Source: an uncultured Clostridia bacterium
GTDB taxonomy: Bacteria > Bacillota > Clostridia > Oscillospirales > Ruminococcaceae
Assembly: GCA_938014855.1 (NCBI GenBank)
Contig: CALLQM010000249.1
Location: forward strand, 1 to 33,007
DNA: 33,007 nucleotides
Reading direction: 5' to 3'
Shown here piece by piece: positions 25,900 through 33,007 of the stretch (its first letter is position 1; each line of letters opens with the position of its first letter). The position numbers and the translations under genes were made by a program. The notes under the pieces are model-generated. The model was given only the letters and a program-made list of their open reading frames with translations. It was not told the DNA's origin and did not search any database.

Positions 25900-25923
25900 T
25901 TTAACCATTATTTTTAACCACTT
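25900..25923 (+). promoter_or_regulatory. Possible LytTR regulator binding repeats upstream of the cstA-type gene
   Basis: TTTAACCATT (25900) and TTTAACCACTT (25913) form a direct repeat with a 13-bp period, about 60-80 bases upstream of the predicted -10. GGTTAT and AACCAA follow at 25941 and 25952. The spacing differs from the roughly 21 bp usual for LytTR sites, so this is tentative. Confidence 0.3.
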
Positions 25924-25976
25924 ACCCCTCTATTTAGACTGGTTATACAAAAACCAACGTCATTTGTCGAGCACTG

Positions 25977-25985
25977 TGTTACAAT
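25977..25985 (+). promoter_or_regulatory. Extended -10 promoter of the cstA-type gene
   Basis: TGTTACAAT is an extended -10 with no recognisable -35, which fits an activator-dependent promoter. The leader would be about 45 bases. Confidence 0.5.
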
Positions 25986-26036
25986 CGAAATGCAAGCAGA
26001 GCGCGTTTTGTAAAGACAGAAAGAGGAGGTTTTTGT

Positions 26037-27485
26037 ATGGTTACATTTCTGCTTTGCATCTGTCTGCTGATCGTCGGCTATTTTACATACGGCAAAGTCG
26101 TTGAAAAAGTGTTCCAGCCGGACGACCGTCAGACTCCTGCAATCGCTCTTCAGGACGGCGTTGACTATGTCCCGATGAACGATAAAAAAATCTTTTTAAT
26201 CCAGCTGCTGAACATTGCCGGTCTTGGTCCAATCACCGGCGCTTTGATGGGCGCACTTTGGGGACCGATCGTATACCTTTGGATCGTGCTTGGCACCATC
26301 TTTGCAGGCGCTGTGCATGACTTCATGACTGGTATGCTCTCGATGCGCAATGGCGGCGGCAGCATCTCGGAAATCGTAGGAGCCTATCTTGGAACCGGCA
26401 TGAAACAGGTTATGCGTGTCTTTTCCACATTCCTGCTGTTAATGGTTGGTACCGTATTTGCGGTCGGTCCTTCCTCTCTGCTGGCTATGCTGACTCCCGA
26501 ATCGTTTAATAAAAACTTTTGGCTCATTTTGATTTTGATTTATTATTTCTGTGCAACTCTGCTCCCGATCGATAAGCTGATCGGACGCGTTTACCCGTTC
26601 TTTGGTCTTTGCCTGATCATTATGGCAATCGGAGTCGGTGCAGGGCTGATGTTTAAAGGCTATCCAATGCCTGAATTGACCCTGCAAAACCTCCATCCAA
26701 AGGGCACCCCGATTTGGTCGTTTATGTTTATCACCGTTGCGTGCGGTGCAATTTCCGGATTCCACGCAACACAGTCCCCGCTGATGGCGCGATGCCTGAA
26801 ATCGGAGAAAAAAGGCCGTCAGACATTTTACGGTGCCATGGTCGCAGAAGGCATTATTGCGATGGTATGGGCAGCGGCCGGTGTCAGTTTCTATGAATCG
26901 ACCGGCGGACTGCAGGCCGTTTTGACGGACCCAAACATTGGACCTAACGGCGCTGTTTATCAGATTTGTATGGAAATTTTAGGACCGGTTGGCGGTCTGC
27001 TCGCCATGATCGGTGTCATTGCCTGCCCGATTACATCCGGCGATACCGCGTTCCGCAGTGCTCGACTAACCATCGCGGATTGGTTCAAAGTCGATCAAAA
27101 AGCCATCAAGCCGCGCTTGATGCTGACCGTTCCGGTTCTCGGATTTGGCGCAATCGTAGGTGGATTTGTCGATTACACCATCGTTTGGAGATATTTTTCT
27201 TGGAGCAACCAAACCCTCGCCATGATGGCTCTCTGGGCGGCTTCCGTTTATCTGTGGCAGGAAAAGAAGAATTACTGGATGACTGCCATCCCAGCAACTT
27301 TTATGTCGGCAGTCAGCGCAACGTATTTCTTTGCGGCAGATGAATGCCTGCATTTTATGAAATTGGGTATGCTCCCGCTGGCATACGGGCTGGGTTTGTT
27401 AATTGCCGCTGTTTTACTTGTAATATTCTTAAAAACAACGGTATTTCATAAAAAAGCGACGAATCAGCCGCTTGAACAAGCTTAA
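26037..27485 (+). CDS. cstA: CstA-family transporter, possibly for pyruvate or peptides
   Basis: A 482-residue integral membrane protein with about 11-12 helices, the short clostridial form of the CstA (carbon starvation) family; E. coli CstA and BtsT are about 700 residues. Family motifs are plain: PDDRQTPAIALQDGVDYVPM, FLIQLLNIAGLGPITG, GALWGPIVYLWIVLG and GAVHDFMTGMLSMR, plus FHATQSP in the middle and ITSGDTAFRSARL later. Known members take up peptides (CstA) or pyruvate with protons (BtsT). Because a LytS/LytTR pair with BtsS-like residues sits just upstream, as btsSR controls btsT in E. coli, pyruvate is a reasonable substrate guess. AGGAGG lies eight bases before the ATG. A terminator follows. 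Confidence 0.92.
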   Translation: MVTFLLCICLLIVGYFTYGKVVEKVFQPDDRQTPAIALQDGVDYVPMNDKKIFLIQLLNIAGLGPITGALMGALWGPIVYLWIVLGTIFAGAVHDFMTGMLSMRNGGGSISEIVGAYLGTGMKQVMRVFSTFLLLMVGTVFAVGPSSLLAMLTPESFNKNFWLILILIYYFCATLLPIDKLIGRVYPFFGLCLIIMAIGVGAGLMFKGYPMPELTLQNLHPKGTPIWSFMFITVACGAISGFHATQSPLMARCLKSEKKGRQTFYGAMVAEGIIAMVWAAAGVSFYESTGGLQAVLTDPNIGPNGAVYQICMEILGPVGGLLAMIGVIACPITSGDTAFRSARLTIADWFKVDQKAIKPRLMLTVPVLGFGAIVGGFVDYTIVWRYFSWSNQTLAMMALWAASVYLWQEKKNYWMTAIPATFMSAVSATYFFAADECLHFMKLGMLPLAYGLGLLIAAVLLVIFLKTTVFHKKATNQPLEQA

Positions 27486-27503
27486 ACCGCTCCCCACAAT
27501 ACC

Positions 27504-27541
27504 AAAAACGAGCCTCCGGCAATGTCGGAGGCTCGTTTTTT
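27504..27541. terminator. Bidirectional terminator between the cstA-type gene and the PHP gene
   Basis: A 15-bp perfect stem (AAAAACGAGCCTCCG / CGGAGGCTCGTTTTT) with a 7-nt loop lies between converging genes; the PHP stop codon is inside its right arm flank. Confidence 0.88.
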
Positions 27542-28406
27542 AAACAATGGATACAAAATGCGGCTGACGGTTTTCAAACAATGCAATTTCGGTGAAACCG
27601 GCTTCCTTTGCCATACAAAGCGCGGTGTCTAATCCTTTTCCCACATCATCCGGACGGTGCGCATCCGAACCGAACGTCAGGATTTTCCCGCCCAAGGAAC
27701 GGTACAGTTTTAAAATCTGCAGCGACGGCATCGCTTCTTTTGCCGCCTGCCGCAGTGAGGAGGTATTGATTTCAATTCCTTTGCCGCGTTCGATCAGCCG
27801 CTCAAATACTTGGCTCAATTCTTCTCGATATGTATATAAATCGACCTTGACGCCTCTGTTTGCGGCGTAACGCTTGATTAAATCCACATGCCCCAAACAG
27901 TCAAAATCACTTTCTTCAGCCATCCTGAGAAGGTTTTGCAGATTCGTTTTGCACCACGCGTCAACATCCTCAGATGGATAATCCACTTCCCCAAGATCTG
28001 TATTGTTGATTTTATGCATCGAACCAATTACATAATCATACGAATAATGTTTTAGTATCTGTTGTTCCGTTTTCAGATCAATAAACGACTGCCCCAGTTC
28101 GATTCCTGCTCGAATCCTCAGTTTCCTAGCAAACTTTGCCCGGCAACGTTCTAACTTTTTAAAATAGGTTTCGATGTAATTTCCTGCAAACGGATTGTAT
28201 GGAATCTTCGGTTTGTAACACTCATAATGGTCGGTCACCGCAACCTCTTTGAGTCCCATACGAAGTGCGGCAAGGCACATATCCTCCATCGAAGCATGGC
28301 CGTCCGGCGAAACATTGCTATGCATATGATAGTCCGCAACAGCGGTTTGCACAAAAAAGCCCCCTTTATGTCCTTCCAAGCGCTCAACAATCGGTTCGAG
28401 CGGCAT
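27540..28406 (-). CDS. PHP-domain phosphatase, histidinol-phosphatase-like
   Basis: A 288-residue cytoplasmic metal-dependent phosphoesterase of the polymerase-and-histidinol-phosphatase (PHP) family. The metal ligands are visible in order: DYHMHSNVSPDG (H27, H29), VAVTDHYE-like EVAVTDH, AGIELGQ, GSMHKIN, CLGHVDLI and FGSDAHRPDDVG. The length matches HisK-type histidinol phosphatases (about 270). No histidine-biosynthesis gene is nearby, so the substrate may be another phosphate monoester. The ATG at 28406 follows GAGGGAAAACAGG; the open frame extends upstream but includes the promoter. It is transcribed alone, divergent from the hydrogenase operon. Confidence 0.88.
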   Translation of the reverse strand: MPLEPIVERLEGHKGGFFVQTAVADYHMHSNVSPDGHASMEDMCLAALRMGLKEVAVTDHYECYKPKIPYNPFAGNYIETYFKKLERCRAKFARKLRIRAGIELGQSFIDLKTEQQILKHYSYDYVIGSMHKINNTDLGEVDYPSEDVDAWCKTNLQNLLRMAEESDFDCLGHVDLIKRYAANRGVKVDLYTYREELSQVFERLIERGKGIEINTSSLRQAAKEAMPSLQILKLYRSLGGKILTFGSDAHRPDDVGKGLDTALCMAKEAGFTEIALFENRQPHFVSIV

Positions 28407-28445
28407 CCTGTTTTCCCTCTGTTTTTCATAAGTTTTTACCTTCCC

Positions 28446-28454
28446 ATTATAGCA
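28446..28454 (-). promoter_or_regulatory. Extended -10 promoter of the PHP phosphatase gene
   Basis: TGCTATAAT on the minus strand lies about 40 bases upstream of the start codon at 28406; no convincing -35 hexamer is seen. Confidence 0.5.
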
Positions 28455-28719
28455 TATATACCAAAAATTACTATCCCTTTTGCATATACAAACGAATCGA
28501 TGCGCGAATAGATTTGCTCTTATATGCATGCATCAATTCCTGCATTTTGTCTGCATGCCATGCTTATTTTATATGGCTGTCATATGACTATGCACATTGC
28601 CTCGAAATGAGACGTGCTCTTTGTATCAAATCACGTTATTAGCGTTAATTTTACCAAAAAATTTCACCGTTTATGCAATAAAAATATAAATATATCGCGT
28701 TTTTTAGTTCCTTTATCAA

Positions 28720-28749
28720 TTTACAAAACAAGAGCACTTATGATATACT
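28720..28749 (+). promoter_or_regulatory. Promoter of the hydCBA operon
   Basis: TTTACA (28720-28725), an 18-bp spacer and TATACT (28744-28749), with transcription expected near 28756. A second possible -10, TATAAT at 28753-28758, lacks a -35. Confidence 0.55.
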
Positions 28750-28763
28750 AAATATAATTAATT

Positions 28764-28784
28764 ATGTTTGATATTTAACAAACA
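28764..28784 (+). promoter_or_regulatory. Rex-like operator of the hydrogenase operon
   Basis: TGTTTG-N8-CAAACA is a perfect inverted repeat (28765-28784). Within it the right half TTAACAA (28775-28781) is an exact Rex half site; the left half ATGTTTG matches TTGTTAA at four of seven positions. It lies just downstream of the predicted start of transcription, where a repressor sensing NADH/NAD+ would block the hydrogenase genes. Confidence 0.45.
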
Positions 28785-28803
28785 CAGATTTTGTAGAATT
28801 TTG

Positions 28804-28826
28804 CAATCAATCCGTCAATCAATCCG
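28804..28826 (+). repeat. 11-bp tandem repeat in the hydC leader
   Basis: CAATCAATCCG at 28804-28814 and 28816-28826, one base apart, lies about 40 bases before the hydC start codon. Function unknown. Confidence 0.6.
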
Positions 28827-28864
28827 CGCCGCTGCGGTATAAACTTGAATAAAGGGTGAACAAA

Positions 28865-29356
28865 ATGGATAACCAGCTCAATTATGAAAAAGCGGAGGAA
28901 ATCCTAACTGCCTACGGGCACAATCCGTCCTCCCTCATTGCCATTATGCAGGACATCCAAAAAGAATATCGCTACCTTCCGCAAAGTATTCTTGAATACA
29001 TTGCAAAAGGTTTGGATATCAGCATCGCAAAAGTTTTCAGCGTAGCGACCTTTTACGAAAACTTTTCTTTGGAGCCAAAAGGAACATACATTATCCGCAT
29101 TTGTGACGGCACCGCCTGTCACGTGCGCAAATCCATCCCGATTTTAAATGCTCTTCGCAAAGAACTCGGTCTATCGGATAAAAAACATACCACTGATGAT
29201 ATGATGTTTACAGTTGAAACCGTTTCATGTCTTGGCGCTTGCGGTTTGGCTCCGGTGCTCACCGTAAACGACAAGGTTTATTCCACCATGACACCGGAAA
29301 AGGCAATCGCACTGCTGAATGATTTAAGGGAGGGCAAAGTAGATGCAGAGAATTAG
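28865..29356 (+). CDS. hydC: Hydrogenase subunit HydC (NuoE-like, 2Fe-2S)
   Basis: A 163-residue NuoE-family subunit of a multimeric [FeFe]-hydrogenase, corresponding to HydC/HndA. An N-terminal helical bundle (residues about 8-70, LIAIMQDIQKEYRYLPQ, VFSVATFYENF) is followed by a thioredoxin-like fold. That fold binds one 2Fe-2S cluster through C80 and C85 (CDGTACH) and C122 and C126 (SCLGACG), all present. It would pass electrons between the flavin subunit HydB and the catalytic chain. The ATG at 28865 follows AAAGGGTG; a GTG nine bases upstream lies inside that ribosome binding site. The gene overlaps hydB by 14 bases, so it is the first gene of a tight operon. Confidence 0.93.
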   Translation: MDNQLNYEKAEEILTAYGHNPSSLIAIMQDIQKEYRYLPQSILEYIAKGLDISIAKVFSVATFYENFSLEPKGTYIIRICDGTACHVRKSIPILNALRKELGLSDKKHTTDDMMFTVETVSCLGACGLAPVLTVNDKVYSTMTPEKAIALLNDLREGKVDAEN

Positions 29357-31226
29357 TTCTTATGATGAGTTGGCCCGCCTGCGCGAATTTTCGGCAGAAT
29401 CGCTTGAAAAGCAGAAAAAGAAAGTCCTTGTCTGCGGCGGTACCGGATGCGTTGCCGGCGGTTCGCTGAAAATCTTTGACCGCATCAAACAGATGTGTGA
29501 AGACAAAGGCCTTGACGTCTGTGTTGAGCTCAAACATGAACCGCATGATGACAACAGTGTTGGACTGAAAAAAAGCGGATGCCATGGTTTTTGTGAAATG
29601 GGTCCCCTGCTCAAAATTGAGCCGCTCGGTGTTCTTTATACCAAAGTCAAACTGTCAGACTGCGAAGAAATCGTAGAAAAAAGCATCATTCATGATGACA
29701 TCATTGACCGTCTGCTGTACAAAATGGACGGAAAATCTTATCAGCATCAGGAAGAAATTCCGTTTTATAAAAAACAAACGCGTATTGTTTTGGCCAACTG
29801 CGGTCAGTCAGACGCCGAAGATGTGTTGGAATACATTGCAAAAGGCGGCTATTCCGCTTTGGCAAAAGCACTTTCCTCGATGTCCGATCAGGAAGTATGC
29901 AACGAAATTCTAGAATCCAACCTGCGCGGACGCGGCGGCGGCGGCTTCCCCACCGGCAAAAAGTGGGATCAAGTGCGCCGTCAGGCAGAACCGGTTCGAT
30001 ACGTCGTCTGCAACGGGGATGAAGGCGACCCCGGCGCGTTTATGGATCGCTCGATTATGGAAGGCGACCCGCATAAAGTGCTGGAAGGCATGCTGATTGC
30101 CGGTTATGCGACCGGCGCACATAACGGCTACATCTACGTGCGTGCGGAGTATCCGCTTGCGGTCAGCCGTTTAAAAACTGCCATTCAAAAAGCAGAAAAG
30201 CTGGGGCTTCTTGGGGAAAATATTCTGGGTTCCGGTTTTGATTTCCATATGCATATTAACCAAGGTGCAGGCGCGTTCGTCTGCGGTGAGGGCAGTGCGC
30301 TGACCACCTCAATCGAGGGAAAACGCGGCATGCCCCGCGTCAAGCCGCCCCGTACCGTTGAGCAGGGACTGTATGCAAAACCAACCGTTCTAAACAATGT
30401 GGAAACGTTTGCAAACGTGCCCGAAATTATTGAAAAGGGTTCCGCATGGTTTAAATCCATTGGTTCCGAAAAAAGCCCGGGTACCAAGGCGTTCGCCATT
30501 ACAGGCAACGTAAACAACACTGGTTTGATCGAAGTACCGATGGGAACCACCCTGCGGGAAGTAATTTTTGACATCGGCGGCGGCGTGAAAAACGACAAAG
30601 CATTCAAAGCCGTTCAAATCGGCGGACCTTCCGGCGGATGCCTGACAAGCGAACACCTTGACCTGCCGATGGACTTTGACTCGCTTAAAAAAGTGGGTGC
30701 AATGATCGGCTCCGGCGGTTTGGTTGTCATGGATGAAAGCACCTGCATGGTTGAGGTATCCCGTTTCTTCATGAACTTTACACAAAACGAATCGTGCGGA
30801 AAGTGCGTCCCCTGCCGGGAAGGTACCAAGCGGATGTTAGAAATCTTGGAACGCATCGTGCATGGAAACGGCGTTCCGGAAGACCTGGATCTATTGAGCG
30901 AACTTGCCAACACCATCTCTGAGACCGCGCTGTGCGGACTTGGCAAAACCGCCGCTTCTCCTGTAAAAAGTACGTTAAAATATTTCCGCGACGAATACGA
31001 GGCACATGTTAATGAAAAACGCTGTCCTGCCGGCGACTGCAAAGACCTCTGCGTGATTCAGATTGACCCTGCTCTTTGCAAAGGCTGCAGCAAATGTGCA
31101 AGAACCTGTCCGGTCGGCGCAATCAGCGGCAAAATCAAAGAGCCGTTCCATATTGACCCCGACACCTGTATCAAATGCGGTGCCTGCATTGCTGCATGCC
31201 CGTTCAAGGCAATCAAGGAGGCTTAA
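29343..31226 (+). CDS. hydB: Hydrogenase subunit HydB (NuoF-like, NADH/FMN, Fe-S)
   Basis: A 627-residue flavin subunit, almost the 626 of Thermotoga HydB, that exchanges electrons with NAD(P)H through FMN. An N-terminal thioredoxin-like 2Fe-2S domain (about 28-120; CGGTGCVAGG, CHGFCEMG) is followed by the NuoF core with the nucleotide/FMN motifs GRGGGGFPTGKKW (about 196) and NGDEGDPGAFMDR. An SLBB domain comes next (about 360-440), then the 4Fe-4S motif SCGKCVPCREGTKRM near 482. The C-terminus adds two ferredoxin-type 4Fe-4S motifs (CKGCSKCARTCP, CIKCGACIAACP). In bifurcating hydrogenases this subunit carries the flavin. GGGAGGG precedes the ATG by about seven bases. NADH versus NADPH cannot be decided here. 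Confidence 0.95.
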   Translation: MQRISSYDELARLREFSAESLEKQKKKVLVCGGTGCVAGGSLKIFDRIKQMCEDKGLDVCVELKHEPHDDNSVGLKKSGCHGFCEMGPLLKIEPLGVLYTKVKLSDCEEIVEKSIIHDDIIDRLLYKMDGKSYQHQEEIPFYKKQTRIVLANCGQSDAEDVLEYIAKGGYSALAKALSSMSDQEVCNEILESNLRGRGGGGFPTGKKWDQVRRQAEPVRYVVCNGDEGDPGAFMDRSIMEGDPHKVLEGMLIAGYATGAHNGYIYVRAEYPLAVSRLKTAIQKAEKLGLLGENILGSGFDFHMHINQGAGAFVCGEGSALTTSIEGKRGMPRVKPPRTVEQGLYAKPTVLNNVETFANVPEIIEKGSAWFKSIGSEKSPGTKAFAITGNVNNTGLIEVPMGTTLREVIFDIGGGVKNDKAFKAVQIGGPSGGCLTSEHLDLPMDFDSLKKVGAMIGSGGLVVMDESTCMVEVSRFFMNFTQNESCGKCVPCREGTKRMLEILERIVHGNGVPEDLDLLSELANTISETALCGLGKTAASPVKSTLKYFRDEYEAHVNEKRCPAGDCKDLCVIQIDPALCKGCSKCARTCPVGAISGKIKEPFHIDPDTCIKCGACIAACPFKAIKEA

Positions 31227-31229
31227 GCA

Positions 31230-32930
31230 ATGAGTAAAGGAATTATGTATATCGACGGCAAACGTGTCGCATTTGACGGAGAAAAAAACGTCCTCTCCGT
31301 CATTCGCAAAGCCGGCATTGAAATCCCGACTTTTTGTTACTATTCCGAGCTTTCTGTCTATGGTGCCTGCCGGATGTGTGTGGTTGAAAACGAATGGGGC
31401 GGAATTGAAGCGTCCTGCTCGATGCAGCCCCGCGATGGTATGAAAATCCGCACCAACACAGCTCGTCTGCAAAAGCACCGCAAAATGATTTTGGAACTGC
31501 TGTTGGCGGCACATTGCCGCGACTGCACTGTCTGTGAAAAGAATGGCCGCTGTAAATTGCAGGAGCTTGCTCTGCAATACGGTATCCGCCGGATTCGGTT
31601 TAACGATACCCGCGAAGCAAAAGAAGTGGATAAATCCAGTCCTTCCATTATTCGTGACCCCAATAAATGCATTCTATGCGGCGACTGCGTGCGCATGTGC
31701 GAAGAAGTACAAGGCATGGGTGTCATCGATTTCGCATTCCGCGGCTCCAACCTGCAGATCATGCCGGCATTTAACCGCAAACTCAGCGAAACCGACTGCA
31801 TCGGATGCGGCCAGTGTGCGGCGGTCTGTCCCACCGGAGCCATCACGATCAAAGGCGACATCGGCCGCGCTTGGAGAGCCATTCAAGACCCGACCAAACG
31901 TGTCATCATGCAGGTTGCTCCTGCCGTCCGCGTCGCAATCGGCGAAGAATTCGGCATGGAACCCGGTGAAAACACGATGGGCAAATTAGTTGCCGCGCTC
32001 AAAATGATGGGTGTTGATGAAGTGTTTGACACCACCCTTGGTGCGGACTTGACCGTAATGGAGGAATCCAGCGAATTCCTCAAACGTTTGGAAAACGACG
32101 GACCGTTCCCGATGTTTACATCCTGCTGCCCGGCATGGGTGCGTTACGTAGAATCGCGCAACACCAAATATCTGCCCAATCTCTCCACCTGTAAATCCCC
32201 GATGGAAATGTTCGGTGCAACCCTCAAAGAACATTATAAATCCATGGAGGCGGTGGACAACAAACAGGCGGTCGTCATCGCCGTGATGCCCTGCACCGCG
32301 AAAAAAGGCGAAGCAGAACGTGAAGAATTTATCCGCGACGGTCTCAATGATGTCGATTATGTCTTGACAACGCAGGAAATTAGTACCATGATAAAAGAGA
32401 ACGGCATTCAGTTCAAAGAACTGGAAAGCGAAGCGACCGATATGCCGTTTGGACTTGGCAGTGGAGCCGGTGTTATTTTTGGTACAACGGGCGGTGTTGC
32501 CGAAGCGGTCATCCGTCACTGCTGTATACAAAAAGATACCAATACCCTGCGTGAAATCGAATTTTCCGGTGTTCGCGGGATGGACTTTGTCAAAGAAGCC
32601 TGCGTAACCGTTGGCGGCAAAGAGCTGAAAGTAGCGGTTGTGCATGGGCTCAAAAATGCACAGGAACTGCTCAAAAAGATCGATTCCGGGGAAGTATTCT
32701 ATCACCTGATCGAAGTCATGGCATGCTGGGGCGGATGCATCGGCGGCGCCGGACAGCCTACCGGACGATTCCAGCAGAGAAAAGCCCGCGCGGCCGGTCT
32801 TTACAATGCCGACCAGCTTTCGCAGATCAAACGCTCGGAAGAAAACCCGATGATCATGGCGCTTTACAATGGTGTACTAAAAAAGAACCGCCACGAATTA
32901 CTGCACGTCCATTATCGCAAACAGGATTGA
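31230..32930 (+). CDS. hydA: Group A [FeFe]-hydrogenase catalytic subunit HydA
   Basis: A 566-residue catalytic subunit that makes or oxidises hydrogen. An N-terminal plant-type 2Fe-2S domain (about 1-78; CYYSELSVYGACRMC) comes first. The His/Cys 4Fe-4S segment (HCRDCTVCEKNGRC) and two ferredoxin clusters (CILCGDCVRMCEE, CIGCGQCAAVCP) follow. The H-cluster domain has L1 TSCCPAW (297-303), L2 MPCTAKK (353-359) and L3 EVMACWGGC (495-503), then the C-terminal small-subunit-like helices. It lacks the extra C-terminal 2Fe-2S domain of the Thermotoga HydA. In L3 a Trp takes the place usually held by Pro. AAGGAGG precedes the ATG and only three bases separate it from hydB. With HydB and HydC it should form an electron-bifurcating complex using NAD(P)H and ferredoxin. 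Confidence 0.95.
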   Translation: MSKGIMYIDGKRVAFDGEKNVLSVIRKAGIEIPTFCYYSELSVYGACRMCVVENEWGGIEASCSMQPRDGMKIRTNTARLQKHRKMILELLLAAHCRDCTVCEKNGRCKLQELALQYGIRRIRFNDTREAKEVDKSSPSIIRDPNKCILCGDCVRMCEEVQGMGVIDFAFRGSNLQIMPAFNRKLSETDCIGCGQCAAVCPTGAITIKGDIGRAWRAIQDPTKRVIMQVAPAVRVAIGEEFGMEPGENTMGKLVAALKMMGVDEVFDTTLGADLTVMEESSEFLKRLENDGPFPMFTSCCPAWVRYVESRNTKYLPNLSTCKSPMEMFGATLKEHYKSMEAVDNKQAVVIAVMPCTAKKGEAEREEFIRDGLNDVDYVLTTQEISTMIKENGIQFKELESEATDMPFGLGSGAGVIFGTTGGVAEAVIRHCCIQKDTNTLREIEFSGVRGMDFVKEACVTVGGKELKVAVVHGLKNAQELLKKIDSGEVFYHLIEVMACWGGCIGGAGQPTGRFQQRKARAAGLYNADQLSQIKRSEENPMIMALYNGVLKKNRHELLHVHYRKQD

Positions 32931-32946
32931 TGAAGGGGGCATCTCT

Positions 32947-33007
32947 ATGATCACACTGGAAGTCTGTGTTGGCAGCGCCTGTCATGTAAAAGGATCCTAT
33001 AACATCA
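32947..33007 (+). CDS. 2Fe-2S ferredoxin-fold protein, N-terminus only (partial)
   Basis: The gene runs off the right edge after 20 codons. The visible start MITLEVCVGSACHVKGSYNI has the CxxxxC spacing of thioredoxin-like 2Fe-2S proteins related to NuoE and HndB. It lies 16 bases after hydA with GAAGGGGG as ribosome binding site, so it belongs to the same operon. It could be an HndB-like fourth subunit or a regulator-associated ferredoxin; the missing second cysteine pair prevents certainty. Confidence 0.7.
   Translation, partial: MITLEVCVGSACHVKGSYNI

Larger units (their letters stand above)
28407..28864. other. Divergent intergenic region between the PHP gene and hydC
   Basis: A 458-base AT-rich gap with a promoter in each direction, a Rex-like inverted repeat and an 11-bp tandem repeat described separately. 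Clustered TGCATGC words occur at about 28524-28560. No gene is supported in it. Confidence 0.6.

Noticed and set aside
1..33007. Mobile elements, CRISPR arrays, prophage or toxin-antitoxin pairs
   Set aside because: No transposase, integrase, regularly spaced repeats, phage genes or small paired toxin frames were seen.

Overview
The window looks like chromosomal DNA of a strictly anaerobic, gut-type member of the Clostridia (Bacillota), most likely Oscillospiraceae/Ruminococcaceae-like. The reasons are two different [FeFe]-hydrogenases, an electron-bifurcating HydCBA-type operon, tryptophanase, AGGAGG-type ribosome binding sites with several TTG/GTG starts, sigma-A style promoters and many T-tailed hairpin terminators. 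Genus cannot be told from the sequence. There is no phage, insertion sequence, CRISPR array or plasmid signal.

Layout. 1-5228 (minus): the first codons of a membrane protein, possibly PBP1C, cut by the window edge, preceded by a 1687-residue membrane-anchored alpha-2-macroglobulin-like protein whose thioester cysteine is missing. 5479-6728 (plus): a small secreted protein of unknown function and a MarR regulator with palindromes at its promoter. 6817-10820: a tryptophan-catabolism module, with a YheO-type PAS/HTH regulator divergent from tryptophanase, followed by an NSS sodium symporter; a perfect 17-bp inverted repeat lies between the last two. 10896-13535 (minus): a Cache-PAS-GGDEF diguanylate cyclase. 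14031-14104 (minus): tRNA-Gly(CCC). 14193-16586 (minus): an MBL-fold hydrolase and a group B monomeric [FeFe]-hydrogenase. 16789-20673 (minus): a DUF1015 / adenine deaminase / aldo-keto reductase operon. 21036-23264 (plus): a secreted coiled-coil protein with an AT-rich central segment. 23449-27485 (plus): a LytS/LytTR two-component pair and a CstA-family transporter, resembling the pyruvate-sensing BtsSR-BtsT arrangement. 27540-28406 (minus): a PHP phosphatase. 28865-33007 (plus): hydC-hydB-hydA and the start of a further 2Fe-2S ferredoxin-fold gene.

How the genes fit together. Much of the window serves anaerobic carbon and redox flow. Tryptophanase yields indole, pyruvate and ammonia, and the adjacent symporter probably brings in tryptophan. 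The LytS-like kinase keeps four residues that, as I recall, form the pyruvate site of E. coli BtsS, and it sits before a CstA-type transporter. The HydCBA complex would dispose of electrons from NAD(P)H and ferredoxin as hydrogen, and a Rex-like inverted repeat lies just downstream of its predicted -10 box. I see no clearly new multi-gene system. The most unusual points are the thioester-less macroglobulin, the AT-rich coiled-coil insertion in the secreted protein, the tnaA-downstream inverted repeat and an orphan strong terminator near the cyclase promoter.
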